NCBI RefSeq assembly: GCF_023369555.1
Contig: NZ_JACJVC010000011.1
Location: 1-64,000, forward strand
Length of the DNA: 64,000 nt
Direction: 5' to 3'
From: Actinomyces sp. AC-20-1
Lineage (GTDB): Bacteria; Actinomycetota; Actinomycetes; Actinomycetales; Actinomycetaceae
Shown here piece after piece: positions 17,947 to 26,868 of the stretch. Position 1 is the first letter of the stretch. Each line of letters opens with the position of its first letter. Both the position numbers and the translations under genes were made by a program. The notes below the pieces were generated by a model that did not search any database, had not been told where the DNA came from, and worked only from the letters and a program-made list of their open reading frames with translations.

Positions 17947-20274
17947 ATGAGCACACAGCACAGCGGCCCCCTGCGCCGCCGCCCCAAGGACCGGTCGGAC
18001 AAGTCCGACGCCGTCCTCGCCGCCCTGCGCACGAGCGCGCCCGTCACCGTCAGCGCGCTGGCCACCGCCACCGGCTACTCCCGCCCCACGGTCACCGAGA
18101 TCCTCTCCGAGTTCGCCTCCGCCGGCGTCACCACCGAGTCCGAGCCCGAGGAGCAGGGCGTCGGCCGTCCCGCCAGCACCTGGGACCTGCGCCAGGACGC
18201 CGGCACCGTCGTCGGCCTCGACCTCCTGCCGGCCTCCGCCCTCGTCGCCGCCGCCGACATGCGCTGCCACGTCCTCGCCGCACGGCACATCGCCCTGCCC
18301 ACGGCCTCCGCGGAGGAGCGCCTGGAGGCCGTCACCACCACCGTCCGCCACCTCACCGCCGGACTGAGCGGCCACGGGCCCCTGCGCGCCGTCGCCGCCT
18401 CCGCCACCGGCCGGGTCAGCGACGACGGCACCGTCCTGCAGGCCGACCTAGCCCCCGCCTGGACCGGCTTCCCCCTCGCCCAGCGCCTGGGCGAGGAGCT
18501 GGGCGTGCCCGCCGTCGTCGACAACGACATCAACGCCGCCGCCCTCGGCGAGTTCCACGCCCGCCGTCAGGAGGGGCGCATCCGCCCCAACGGGGACCTG
18601 CTCTTCGTCCAGCTCGCCCGGGGGCTGCACACCGGCCTCGTCCTGGGCGGCGCCATCCACCGCGGGCACGAGTTCAACGCCGGCGAGATCGCCGACTTCC
18701 TCGACCTGCGCCTGGACGAGCAGACCCTCGTGACCGACACCTGGATCACGCGCGTCGCCCTCACCGTCGCCAGCGTCGGCGCTGTCGTCGACCCCGACGC
18801 CATCGTCCTGTCCTCACCCTCCGAGTCCTCCCGCGCCACCGTCACCCGGGTCCTGCAGGCGCTCAGCGCCCTGAGGACCCCCTCCTCGCCCTCCTTCGCC
18901 GCGGAGGTCAGCGAGCTCGGCTGGGCGGCCGGCGTCGTCGGAGCCCTCCACCGGGCCCTCGCCACCGCCGACCGGGCCCTGACCGGCGCCGCCCTCCCCC
19001 GCCCCGTGGCCCTCACGGGCACCTCACTCATCCAGTCCACGCTCGAGAAAGGCCGGCACTCCACCATGACCACCACCCACCAGACCCCCACCCGCACGCT
19101 GCACGTCGGCGTGGTGGGAGTCGGAGCCCGGTCCACCTTCACGCTGGCCGCCGAGCTGGAGCAGAACAACGGGCGCATCGTCGCCGTCTGCGACCCCCAC
19201 CCGCTCGTCGCCGAGCGCGTGCGCGCACGCCTGCGCCGTGAGCCCGAGGACGTCGTCATCACCTCCACCGTTGACGAGCTCATCGCCACCGGCATCGACG
19301 TCGCCTTCGTCACCTCCCCCGACGACACCCACGCCGCGGTCACCTGCGCCCTGCTCGAGGCCGGCGTGCCCGTCTACCTCGAGAAGCCGCTCGCCACCGA
19401 CCTGGATGACGCCACCCGCGTGCTCACCACCGCCCACCGCACCGGCACGCGGCTCTACGTCGGACACAACATGCGCCACATGAACGTCGTGCGCACCATG
19501 CGCGACATCATCCGCTCCGGGCGCATCGGCGAGGTCAAGGCCATCTGGTGCCGCCACTTCGTCGGCCACGGCGGCGACTTCTACTTCAAGGACTGGCACG
19601 CCGACCGCTCCCGCTCCAACACCCTGCTGCTGCAGAAGGCCGCCCACGACATCGACGTCATGCACTGGCTCGCCGACGCCCACACCACCGAGGTCGTCGC
19701 CATGGGCGGGCTCACCGTCTACGACCGGGTCACCGACCGGGCAGACAACTCCGACCGCCTCATGAGCGACTGGTTCAGCGAGGAGCACTGGCCCCCGCTG
19801 GCGCAGAAGGAGCTCAACCCCGTCATCGACGTCGAGGACCTGTCCATGGTCCTCATGCGCATGAGCTCGGGCGTCTACGCCTCCTACGAGCAGTGCCACT
19901 ACACGCCCGACTACTGGCGCAACTACACCGTCATCGGCACCGAGGGCCGCATCGAGAACTTCGGCGACGGCGAGGGCGGCGTCATCCGCCTGTGGAACCG
20001 CCGCTCCGACTACCGGGCCGAGGGCGACGAGACCTTCCCGATCCTGGGCGACGCCGGTGGCCACGGCGACGCCGACGTCCTGACCATCACCGAGTTCATC
20101 CGCTTCGTGCGCGAGGGGGCCGCCACCGACACCTCCCCGCTGGGCGCCTGGTACGCGGTGGCCGCCGGCATCCAGGCCGCCGGCTCCCTGCGCGACGGCT
20201 CCACCCCGCGCAGCGTCCCCGAGCTCGACCCCGAGCTCGTCGCCTACTTCACCCACAACCAGAACCGGGTCTGA
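17947..20274 (+). CDS. ROK-family regulator fused in frame to a Gfo/Idh/MocA oxidoreductase
   Basis: One uninterrupted 775-aa reading frame. Residues 1 to ~370 are a ROK repressor: winged HTH (VSALATATGYSRPTVTEILSEF), then a degenerate sugar-kinase fold with VVDNDINAAALGEF and NAGEIADF but without a proper DxGGT phosphate motif or the zinc cysteines, so it is a sensor, not a kinase. From ~residue 374 (ATG 19066) comes a Gfo/Idh/MocA dehydrogenase: GVVGVGARSTF, EKPLATDLDDA and GHNMRHMNVV, with HFVGHGGDFYFKDWHA in the substrate domain. Start ATG 17947 has GAGGAGGGCTCAAGG. No stop separates the halves. It heads an ABC sugar operon. It is either a true sensor-enzyme fusion or a repressor that lost its stop, with the enzyme made from its own internal start. 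Confidence 0.85.
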   Translation: MSTQHSGPLRRRPKDRSDKSDAVLAALRTSAPVTVSALATATGYSRPTVTEILSEFASAGVTTESEPEEQGVGRPASTWDLRQDAGTVVGLDLLPASALVAAADMRCHVLAARHIALPTASAEERLEAVTTTVRHLTAGLSGHGPLRAVAASATGRVSDDGTVLQADLAPAWTGFPLAQRLGEELGVPAVVDNDINAAALGEFHARRQEGRIRPNGDLLFVQLARGLHTGLVLGGAIHRGHEFNAGEIADFLDLRLDEQTLVTDTWITRVALTVASVGAVVDPDAIVLSSPSESSRATVTRVLQALSALRTPSSPSFAAEVSELGWAAGVVGALHRALATADRALTGAALPRPVALTGTSLIQSTLEKGRHSTMTTTHQTPTRTLHVGVVGVGARSTFTLAAELEQNNGRIVAVCDPHPLVAERVRARLRREPEDVVITSTVDELIATGIDVAFVTSPDDTHAAVTCALLEAGVPVYLEKPLATDLDDATRVLTTAHRTGTRLYVGHNMRHMNVVRTMRDIIRSGRIGEVKAIWCRHFVGHGGDFYFKDWHADRSRSNTLLLQKAAHDIDVMHWLADAHTTEVVAMGGLTVYDRVTDRADNSDRLMSDWFSEEHWPPLAQKELNPVIDVEDLSMVLMRMSSGVYASYEQCHYTPDYWRNYTVIGTEGRIENFGDGEGGVIRLWNRRSDYRAEGDETFPILGDAGGHGDADVLTITEFIRFVREGAATDTSPLGAWYAVAAGIQAAGSLRDGSTPRSVPELDPELVAYFTHNQNRV
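19043..19068 (+). promoter_or_regulatory. Possible internal translation start for the dehydrogenase half
   Basis: GAGAAAGG lies ~13 nt before an in-frame ATG at 19066 that begins a normal Gfo/Idh/MocA N-terminus (MTTTHQTPTRTLHVGVVG). This could give a free ~402-aa dehydrogenase besides the fusion. The spacing is longer than ideal. Confidence 0.4.
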
Positions 20275-20315
20275 GCCAAGGACGGCCCAGCCCACCCCAC
20301 CCAAGGAGAGACACC

Positions 20316-21611
20316 ATGACCCTCAACCGGAGGCACTTCCTCACCGGCTCGGCGCTGGTCGCCGTCGCCACCACCCTGGCCGCCTGCGGCTCCGGCTCCT
20401 CGTCGGGATCCGGCTCCTCCGACGGCGGCGAGCTCACCGCGGACACCACCGCCGAGCTCACCCTCGCCTACTGGGACAAGAACCAGACGCCCACCGTCGA
20501 GGCCAACATCGCCTCCTTCAAGGAGATGTACCCCAACATCACGGTGACGACCAACCTCACCGTCTACAAGGACTACTGGACCAAGCTGCGCACCCAGGCC
20601 GAGGGCGGGACCATGCCCGACGTCCTGTGGATGAACGGCCCCAACATCCAGCTCTACGCCTCCAACGGCATGCTCGCCCCCGTCGACGGCGACGTCCCGT
20701 GGCACAGCTACCCGGCCTCCCTCGTGGACCTCTACACCTACGACGGCACCCACTACGGCATCCCGAAGGACTACGACACCATCGGCGTCTTCCTCAACAA
20801 GAAGATCTTCGAGGCCGCCGGCGTCGAGCTGCCGCAGTCCGGCTGGACCTGGGACGACTTCCACGCCAAGGCCAAGGCCATCAGCGACTGGGGCAAGGAC
20901 CAGGGCATCTGGGGCTGCGCCACGACGGTCAACGGCGACGGCCAGGGCACCTACTACAACACGATGCTCCAGGCCGGCGGCTTCGTCATCAGGGACGGCA
21001 AGTCCGGCTTCGACGACCCCAAGTCCATCGAGGGCCTCAGGTGCTGGGCCGAGTGGATCGCCGACGGCTCCGTCGCCCCGCCCGCCGTCGTCACCGACAC
21101 CAAGCCGCTGGACATGTTCAACAACGGCAAGTCCGCCATGTTCTGGGCCGGTGACTGGACCTGCCCGGAGGTCGTCGAGTCCTTCTCCGGCGAGACCACC
21201 GACGTCGACGTCATCGACATGCCCTCCAAGGAGAAGCAGGCCACCGTCATCCACGGCCTGGCCTGGACCGCCTCCGCCCAGTCGAAGAACCTGGCGGCCG
21301 CCAAGGCCCTGACCACCCACATGGCCTCGAAGGCCTCACAGGAGGTCGAGGGCAGGAACGGCACGGCGATCCCCGCCTTCACGGGCACGCAGCAGCCGTG
21401 GGTCGACGCCTACCCGGACTGGAACTGCCAGGTCTTCGTCGACGCCGCCGAGAAGTACTCGGTCGCCTACCCCGTCTCGAAGAACACGAGCGTGTGGGCC
21501 GACAAGGAGGTCGAGTACCTCAACCCCGCCTTCGCCGGTGAGACCGACGTGACGACGGCGGCCACCGAGCTCGCCGCCTTCATGAACGAGGCCCTGGCCG
21601 AGGAGGAGTGA
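20316..21611 (+). CDS. ABC sugar transporter substrate-binding lipoprotein (Tat-type signal)
   Basis: A 431-aa extracytoplasmic family 1 binding protein. The signal has NRRHFLTG (twin-arginine-like) and the lipobox LAAC with the acylated Cys near residue 24, then a Ser/Gly linker. The mature part shows ELTLAYWDKNQTPTVEANIASF, MPDVLWMNGPN, YGIPKDYDTIGVFLNKKIFEAAG and FWAGDWTC, the standard sugar-binding pattern. Start ATG 20316 has AAGGAGAG. The stop overlaps the next start (TGATG). The sugar is unknown; neighbouring dehydrogenases hint at a polyol, inositol or amino-sugar derivative. Confidence 0.93.
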   Translation: MTLNRRHFLTGSALVAVATTLAACGSGSSSGSGSSDGGELTADTTAELTLAYWDKNQTPTVEANIASFKEMYPNITVTTNLTVYKDYWTKLRTQAEGGTMPDVLWMNGPNIQLYASNGMLAPVDGDVPWHSYPASLVDLYTYDGTHYGIPKDYDTIGVFLNKKIFEAAGVELPQSGWTWDDFHAKAKAISDWGKDQGIWGCATTVNGDGQGTYYNTMLQAGGFVIRDGKSGFDDPKSIEGLRCWAEWIADGSVAPPAVVTDTKPLDMFNNGKSAMFWAGDWTCPEVVESFSGETTDVDVIDMPSKEKQATVIHGLAWTASAQSKNLAAAKALTTHMASKASQEVEGRNGTAIPAFTGTQQPWVDAYPDWNCQVFVDAAEKYSVAYPVSKNTSVWADKEVEYLNPAFAGETDVTTAATELAAFMNEALAEEE

Positions 21612-22570
21612 TGACCGCCGCCTCCATCACGGCCGCCTCGGCCGGTGGGGGTGCCCGGGCCCGCCGGGAGGGGACGCACGCCGGTCGCGGCCCCTCCCGG
21701 GTCGGGGCGTGGCCGGTGCTCTTCATCGGCCCGCTCATGCTCGGCGTGACGGTCTTCTACTACTGGCCGATCCTCACCAACCTCATCGTCTCCACCCAGC
21801 GGACCAACGCCTTCGGCGGCAACGCCACCTTCGTCGGCCTGGACAACTACACCGACCTGCTCAGCTCGGGCGACCTGCCCTCGGCGATCCGCAACACGCT
21901 CATCTACACCGCGCTGGTGCTCCTGGGCATCCCGCTGTCCCTCGGCATCGCCGCGATGATCGAGCTGCCGGGCCTGCGGCTCAAGAGCCTGTACCGCACC
22001 ATGTACTTCATGCCGTACCTGGCCATGCCCATGGCGGTGGCGCAGGTGTGGAAGATCGTCCTCAACGGCGACTTCGGCCTGCTCAACCAGCTGCTCAAGA
22101 GCGTGGGGGTCGCCAACCCGCCCTACTGGCTCGTCACCCCCGGCTGGGCGCTGGTGGCCGTGGCCATCTTCGGGGTGTGGGCCTCCATCGGCTTCAACGT
22201 CATCATCCTGTCCTCCGGGCTCAAGGCGATCCCGCGCGAGCTCTACGAGGCCGCCTCCATCGACGGCGCCTCCGGGTGGCGCCAGTTCCGCTCCATCACG
22301 GTGCCGCTGCTGAGCCCGCAGATCTTCTTCCTCACGATCATGACGACGATCGGCGGCTTCCAGCTCTTCGACGCCCTGTACGCGATGATCGACCGCGGCA
22401 ACCCCGCCGAGCCGCACACGCGCTCCCTGGTCGCCCTGTTCTACCGGCAGGCCTTCCAGAACTCGGCGCAGGGCGAGGGCGCGGCCATCGCCGTCGTCAT
22501 CCTCCTGTTCGTCGCCGTCGTGACCCTCATCCAGTTCATCGGCCAGAAGAGGTGGGTCCACTATGTCTGA
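21611..22570 (+). CDS. ABC sugar transporter permease (MalF/UgpA type)
   Basis: 319 aa with a ~30-residue cytoplasmic N-terminus and six expected membrane helices. The EAA loop YEAASIDGASGWRQFRSITV that contacts the ATPase is at about residue 215. The start ATG shares a base with the binding-protein stop; a GTG one codon earlier is also possible. It ends 8 nt inside the second permease. No ATPase gene is present in the operon, as is usual where a shared MsiK-like ATPase serves several importers. Confidence 0.93.
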   Translation: MTAASITAASAGGGARARREGTHAGRGPSRVGAWPVLFIGPLMLGVTVFYYWPILTNLIVSTQRTNAFGGNATFVGLDNYTDLLSSGDLPSAIRNTLIYTALVLLGIPLSLGIAAMIELPGLRLKSLYRTMYFMPYLAMPMAVAQVWKIVLNGDFGLLNQLLKSVGVANPPYWLVTPGWALVAVAIFGVWASIGFNVIILSSGLKAIPRELYEAASIDGASGWRQFRSITVPLLSPQIFFLTIMTTIGGFQLFDALYAMIDRGNPAEPHTRSLVALFYRQAFQNSAQGEGAAIAVVILLFVAVVTLIQFIGQKRWVHYV

Positions 22571-23429
22571 GCGCAGCAGGGCCTCCCGCCTGTCCCTGGG
22601 GCGCGTGCTGCGCACCCAGCGGCGCTACTGGCTCGTGCACCTCGTGCTGCTGGCCGGTGGGCTCGTCATGGTCTTCCCCTTCGTGTACCAGCTCCTCATG
22701 AGCGTGGCCACGGACGCCCAGGTGCGCAGCGTGCCCCCGACCCTCGTCCCGGACACCCTGCACTGGGAGAACTACGCGGAGGTCTTCACCAAGCTGCCGT
22801 TCCTCAAGCAGTTCGGCACCTCCGTGCTCATCACGGTGGCGCGCACCGCCGGGCAGGTGGTGCTGGCCTCGATGGCCGGCTACGCCTTCGCCCGGATGCC
22901 CTTCCGGGGCCGCGGGATCCTGTTCGGGGCGCTGCTGCTCATCCTCATGGTGCCCGGCCAGTCCTACCTCATCGGCCAGTACCGCATCGTGCGCGACCTG
23001 GGCCTGCTCGAGACGCCGTGGGGCATCGTCGCCCCGGGCCTGTTCTCCGCCTTCGCCACCTTCCTCATGCGCCAGGCCTTCATGGGCCTGCCCAACGAGA
23101 TGGAGGAGGCGGCGCGCCTGGACGGTGCGAACCAGTGGCAGATCTTCTGGCGGATCATGCTGCCGCTCGTGCGCCCCAGCCTCTTCGCCGTCATGATCAC
23201 GACGGTCCTGTGGTCCTGGAACGACCTGCTGTGGCCGCTCATCGTCACCAGCCGCGAGGAGAACATGCCGCTGAGCGTGGGCATCGCGACCCTGGCGGGC
23301 CAGCACTCGACCGACTACACGCTCATGATGGCGGCCTCGACCATGGCCATGGCGCCGATCTTCCTGCTGTTCTTCACCATGCAGAAGCGCGTCATCGAGG
23401 GCCTGGCCTCCTCGGGCGTCAAGGGCTGA
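22563..23429 (+). CDS. ABC sugar transporter permease (MalG/UgpE type)
   Basis: 288 aa with six predicted helices. The EAA motif is EEAARLDGANQWQIFWRIML near residue 180, and the C-terminus QKRVIEGLASSGVKG is typical of MalG-like permeases. It starts 8 nt before the end of the first permease gene (translational coupling) and pairs with it to form the membrane channel. The next gene begins 5 nt after the stop. Confidence 0.94.
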   Translation: MSERSRASRLSLGRVLRTQRRYWLVHLVLLAGGLVMVFPFVYQLLMSVATDAQVRSVPPTLVPDTLHWENYAEVFTKLPFLKQFGTSVLITVARTAGQVVLASMAGYAFARMPFRGRGILFGALLLILMVPGQSYLIGQYRIVRDLGLLETPWGIVAPGLFSAFATFLMRQAFMGLPNEMEEAARLDGANQWQIFWRIMLPLVRPSLFAVMITTVLWSWNDLLWPLIVTSREENMPLSVGIATLAGQHSTDYTLMMAASTMAMAPIFLLFFTMQKRVIEGLASSGVKG

Positions 23430-23434
23430 GAGGG

Positions 23435-24472
23435 GTGACGACGACGTCCACGAGCCGTGTGCGGGCCCCCGGCGGCGCCCGCGCACGGCTTGTCGTGCTC
23501 GCGGTGGCCCTCGTCATCCTCCTCTCGCTCACGTGGCTGGCGGTGCGCGTGGCCCTGGACGGCACGAGCACCGCCGTCGTGTCCGCCGGGCGGGTGGGCT
23601 TCACGGTGGTGGCGCTATGGCTGCTGAGCGCGCACCACGCGCGCAGCGCCCGCCGCGGTGCCGGAGCCCCGGCCGGGGCGAGCGCCCCGCGGGCTGCCGG
23701 CCCGCTGCGCCCCTGGCAGGCCGCGGTGCTGTCGGTGGCCGGCGTGAGCGGCTACACGGCCCTGTCCACCGTGGCCGTGCGGGTGTCCGGCACGCTCCTG
23801 CCCTCCCTCATCGTGTCCACCGGGCCCCTGTGGGTGCTCGCGCTGGTCTGCCTGCGCCGGCGCAGCGGCCCGGGCCGGATCAGGACCCTGGGCACGCTCA
23901 CCGCCGTGGCCGGCGGCGCGCTCTTCCTGCTCGCCGGCTCCCAGGGGCCGGGCGGCGCCAGCGCTGCCGGCACTGCCAGCCCTGTCAGCACTGTCAGCAC
24001 TGTCAGCGCCCTCGGCGTGCTGCTGGCCGTGGGGGCCGTGCTCCTCATGAGCGTCTACACCGTGGCCTTCGCGGCCCTCACCCGCGGCTACCGCGGGCCC
24101 ATGGCTCCGGTCATCACCCCGGTCTACGCGTGGGGCCTGGTGCCCCTGGCCGCGTGGGCGGTCATCGACCTGCTCCGCGGAGCCCGGCTCACGCCGTCGG
24201 CGCTGGCCGTGCTCGCCGCGCTCGGCCTGCTCGTCTACCTTCCCCTCTATCTCATCCAGCACCGTCTGCTGGCCGAGGTCGGCGCCCACCCCGTGAGCCT
24301 GCTCGGCCTGGCCGTCAGCCCGCTCGTCGCCGTCGAGACCGCCGGCCTGGGGCTGGGGGCCTGGCCCTCGCTGCTGCAGTGGCTCGCCGTCGCCGTCACG
24401 CTGGCGGGCACGGCCGCCGTCATCGGCGCGCCCGGGCCCGCTGACCACTCACCGAAGGAGGATGCCCCGTGA
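23435..24472 (+). CDS. EamA/DMT-family transporter
   Basis: 345 aa with about ten hydrophobic segments in two EamA-like halves (first half LSLTWLAVRVALDG..GFTVVALWLL; a second half after residue ~200). The loops contain a low-complexity stretch with GTASPVSTVSTVSALG. It probably exports a metabolite of the imported sugar pathway. The GTG at 23435 starts 5 nt after the permease stop with AGAGG immediately before it; the end overlaps the next gene by 4 nt (GTGA). A DMT gene inside a sugar-ABC operon is unusual. Confidence 0.85.
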   Translation: MTTTSTSRVRAPGGARARLVVLAVALVILLSLTWLAVRVALDGTSTAVVSAGRVGFTVVALWLLSAHHARSARRGAGAPAGASAPRAAGPLRPWQAAVLSVAGVSGYTALSTVAVRVSGTLLPSLIVSTGPLWVLALVCLRRRSGPGRIRTLGTLTAVAGGALFLLAGSQGPGGASAAGTASPVSTVSTVSALGVLLAVGAVLLMSVYTVAFAALTRGYRGPMAPVITPVYAWGLVPLAAWAVIDLLRGARLTPSALAVLAALGLLVYLPLYLIQHRLLAEVGAHPVSLLGLAVSPLVAVETAGLGLGAWPSLLQWLAVAVTLAGTAAVIGAPGPADHSPKEDAP

Positions 24473-25668
24473 CCCGCCTGCGCACCGCCGTCGTCGGAGC
24501 CGGACAGCGCTTCACCGAGGTCGTCCCGGCAGCCGCCGCTGCCGGGCGGCTCGAGGTCGTCGCCGTCGTCGACCCCTCCCCCGCGGCCCGTGAGCGCGCC
24601 GCCGCCCTGCTGCCCGCGGCGCGCCTGCACGCGGACCTGGACTCCCTGCTGGCCGGGGACGTGCCCGGTGCGGGCGCCGAGGCGGCGCTCGTCCTGACCC
24701 CGGACTGGACGCACGCCGAGGTCGGCACGGCCCTGCTCCGCTCCGGCCTGCACGTCCTTGTGGACAAGCCGCTGGCGACGACCATCGAGGGTGCGGACGC
24801 GCTGCTGGCCGCCGCCGAGGCCTCGGGGCGGCTGCTGTACGCGGGGCACAACATGCGCTTCATGCCCGTGGTCGAGGTCATGCGCCAGGTGGTCGAGGAC
24901 GGCCTCATCGGCACGCCACGCGCCTTCTGGGTGCGTCACTTCGTGGGGCGCGGCGGCGACTACTTCTTCCGCGACTGGCACGCCGAGTCGGCGCTCTCGG
25001 GCGGGCTGCTGGTGCACAAGGCCTGCCACGACCTGGACGCCATGAGCCACGTGCTGGGCACGAGCATCCAGGCGGTCCAGGCCATCGGCACGAACGCCGT
25101 CTACCACGGCTGCGAGCCACGGCCCGAGGGGCGGGCCGTGCCCGAGGTGGTCAACGACGTCACGCACTGGCCGCCGTCGGCGCTGACGGACGTCAACCCG
25201 GCGATGGACGTGGAGGACCTGTCCCTGGTCAACCTCGTGTGCTCGCACGGCGTGCTCGGCGCCTACCAGCAGTGCTGCTTCACCCCGGACTACTGGCGCT
25301 CCTACACGGTCATCGGGGACGCTGGCCGGATGGAGAACGTGGGGGACTCGGCGGGCGAGGGAGAGGTCCTCGTGTGGAACCGGCGGCGCCACGGCTTCGA
25401 CGCCGAGCCGGACCTGCGCCTGCCGCTCGTCGAGGGCCGGGGGGCGACGGCCCCGGTCTGCGAGGGCCGGTCGGGCGCGCACGACGCGGCCGACGCCGCC
25501 ATGCTCGCGGACTTCGCCGCCGCGGTGCTGGACGGCACGGCGCCGCGCACGAGCGCGCGCACGGCCCGCGACGTCGTGGCCGCCGGGGTCCTGGCGCGCC
25601 GCTCCATGCACGGTGGCGGCCTGCTGCCGGTGCCCGAGCCTAGGGTGGGTACGCGTTCCACGACCTGA
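24469..25668 (+). CDS. Gfo/Idh/MocA-family oxidoreductase, paralogue of the operon's first one
   Basis: A 399-aa NAD(P)-dependent sugar/polyol dehydrogenase. It has the Rossmann start TAVVGAGQRFTEV, then DKPLATTIEGA, GHNMRFMPVVEVMRQVV and RHFVGRGGDYFFRDWHAES. These blocks closely match the dehydrogenase half of the ROK fusion (GHNMRHMNVV, RHFVGHGGDFYFKDWHAD, and TPDYWRxYTVIG in both), so the two arose by duplication and may do successive steps on one substrate. GTG 24469 with AAGGAGG upstream; 4-nt overlap with the DMT gene. It is the last gene of the operon. Confidence 0.92.
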   Translation: MTRLRTAVVGAGQRFTEVVPAAAAAGRLEVVAVVDPSPAARERAAALLPAARLHADLDSLLAGDVPGAGAEAALVLTPDWTHAEVGTALLRSGLHVLVDKPLATTIEGADALLAAAEASGRLLYAGHNMRFMPVVEVMRQVVEDGLIGTPRAFWVRHFVGRGGDYFFRDWHAESALSGGLLVHKACHDLDAMSHVLGTSIQAVQAIGTNAVYHGCEPRPEGRAVPEVVNDVTHWPPSALTDVNPAMDVEDLSLVNLVCSHGVLGAYQQCCFTPDYWRSYTVIGDAGRMENVGDSAGEGEVLVWNRRRHGFDAEPDLRLPLVEGRGATAPVCEGRSGAHDAADAAMLADFAAAVLDGTAPRTSARTARDVVAAGVLARRSMHGGGLLPVPEPRVGTRSTT

Positions 25669-25764
25669 CAGCGGTCGCCCGCAGCGTACGACCCTCGGCA
25701 CCAGGTACCCTCGTCCGGCGAGGGTCCTCCTCTACCCGGTCTTCCGCCACCCCCAGGAACTGCG

Positions 25765-26541
25765 TTGTCCTCCAAGAAGAGCCTGCCGCCCAACCACCCG
25801 TGCTCTCTCATCTTCCTCGACGAGACGGGATCGGCCTCTGGCGACCGCTTCTTCGCCATCGGCGCGCTCAAGCTCGTCGTGCCCTCCGAGATGCTGCGCG
25901 CTGTCACGAAGTACCGCTCCCAGAAGCGCTTCTTCGACGAGTTCCATTTCGGAGGGATGCGTCGCATGGACCAGGACCTGTATCGAGGCCTTGCGGACAT
26001 CGTCCTCAGCAAGGGACAGTGCTCGTTCTACATGTTCGTCGCCGATCGCAAGGTGCACGATCCTGTCGAGCGCTTCGGGAACCAGTGGGACGCCTATCTC
26101 AAGATGGCGGAGCAACTCATCGTCGCTCTCATCCGTCCACATGAGATCGCCACGGTTCTCGCTGACAACTACACGACCCCTGATCACGTGTTGTTCGAGG
26201 AACAACTCAAGTACAACGTCAACCACCGACTGCGTCGTCTCGCAGTCGCGAACGTCGCGCGTCTTGACTCTCGGTCCTCTGACGGTATCCAGGCGGTGGA
26301 CCTGCTCACCTCGGCCACTGCCTTCGAGTTCCGTGCGAGCGTCGGACTCGCTTCGACGAGCAACCACAAGGCTCGACTATCCGACTACATACGCACACGT
26401 ATGGGAGCCTCGTCCGTCCTCAACGGGTTTAGGTCATCTGACGGCCGCTTCTCGCTCGCGGTGTACCAGCACAAGGAGGCGCAGACGTCCCCGCCGGGGA
26501 CCGGCGCCGCACTTGAGACCCAAGAAGCCAGTGGACTATGA
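25765..26541 (+). CDS. DUF3800 domain protein
   Basis: A 258-aa protein with the DUF3800 pattern: an acidic FLDETG near residue 18, VLADNYTTPDH mid-protein and a late LDSRSSDGIQAVDLLTSA. These conserved acidic residues suggest an RNase H-like nuclease fold, but the function is unproven. The start is TTG 25765 with AGGAAC ahead; no ATG/GTG fits better. Codon use is visibly less GC-biased than all neighbours, so acquisition by transfer is likely. Such genes are frequent near mobile and defence loci. A hairpin-rich region follows immediately. Confidence 0.8.
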   Translation: MSSKKSLPPNHPCSLIFLDETGSASGDRFFAIGALKLVVPSEMLRAVTKYRSQKRFFDEFHFGGMRRMDQDLYRGLADIVLSKGQCSFYMFVADRKVHDPVERFGNQWDAYLKMAEQLIVALIRPHEIATVLADNYTTPDHVLFEEQLKYNVNHRLRRLAVANVARLDSRSSDGIQAVDLLTSATAFEFRASVGLASTSNHKARLSDYIRTRMGASSVLNGFRSSDGRFSLAVYQHKEAQTSPPGTGAALETQEASGL

Positions 26542-26555
26542 TCCGCTTTGACGCG

Positions 26556-26630
26556 TGGGCCTTGGTGGCCTATAGCCGAAGCACCGATACGGTGTGAGTG
26601 AAAGGGCGGTCCTTGGACCGCCCTTTCTGC
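26556..26630 (+). ncRNA. Three-hairpin structured RNA candidate after the DUF3800 gene
   Basis: Three consecutive hairpins start 16 nt after the stop: GGCC-TTGGT-GGCC (26558-26570), CACCG-ATA-CGGTG (26582-26594) and a strong AAAGGGCGGT-CCTTGG-ACCGCCCTTT (26601-26626), the last followed by a short pyrimidine stretch. Single-stranded joints TAGCCGAAG and TGAGTG lie between them. Candidate structured RNAs named DUF3800 motifs have been described beside such genes (from memory); this could be one, or a terminator with extra structure. Confidence 0.55.
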
Positions 26631-26868
26631 TGGCGCTGCCCGCGCCGGGGGAGGACGGCAGCCTGTCACTCATCCCTAGTCAGAGCGTGTCCCGCCCTCG
26701 CAGGCAGTGACGAGAACACCGGAGCTCCGCGGATCCTCTCAATTGAGAAGCGCTCTTACCAGGAATCCGTGACACCAGCCCCGGCCTCCACCCCCGTAGC
26801 CCACCTCACAGGCCGGTGGCCGGGCCCGCCCGGGGGCTCAGCCACCGGCCCGTGACAGAATCAGGCCC
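26627..26868. other. Gene-free stretch before valS with inverted repeats and a leaderless promoter
   Basis: No convincing ORF. It contains a 12-bp palindrome TCTCAATTGAGA (26737-26748) in a less GC-rich patch, and a 10-bp inverted repeat GGCCGGTGGC / GCCACCGGCC (26811-26820 with 26841-26850, 20-nt loop). CAGAAT (26856-26861) is a -10-like hexamer 7 nt before the valS ATG. Confidence 0.6.
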
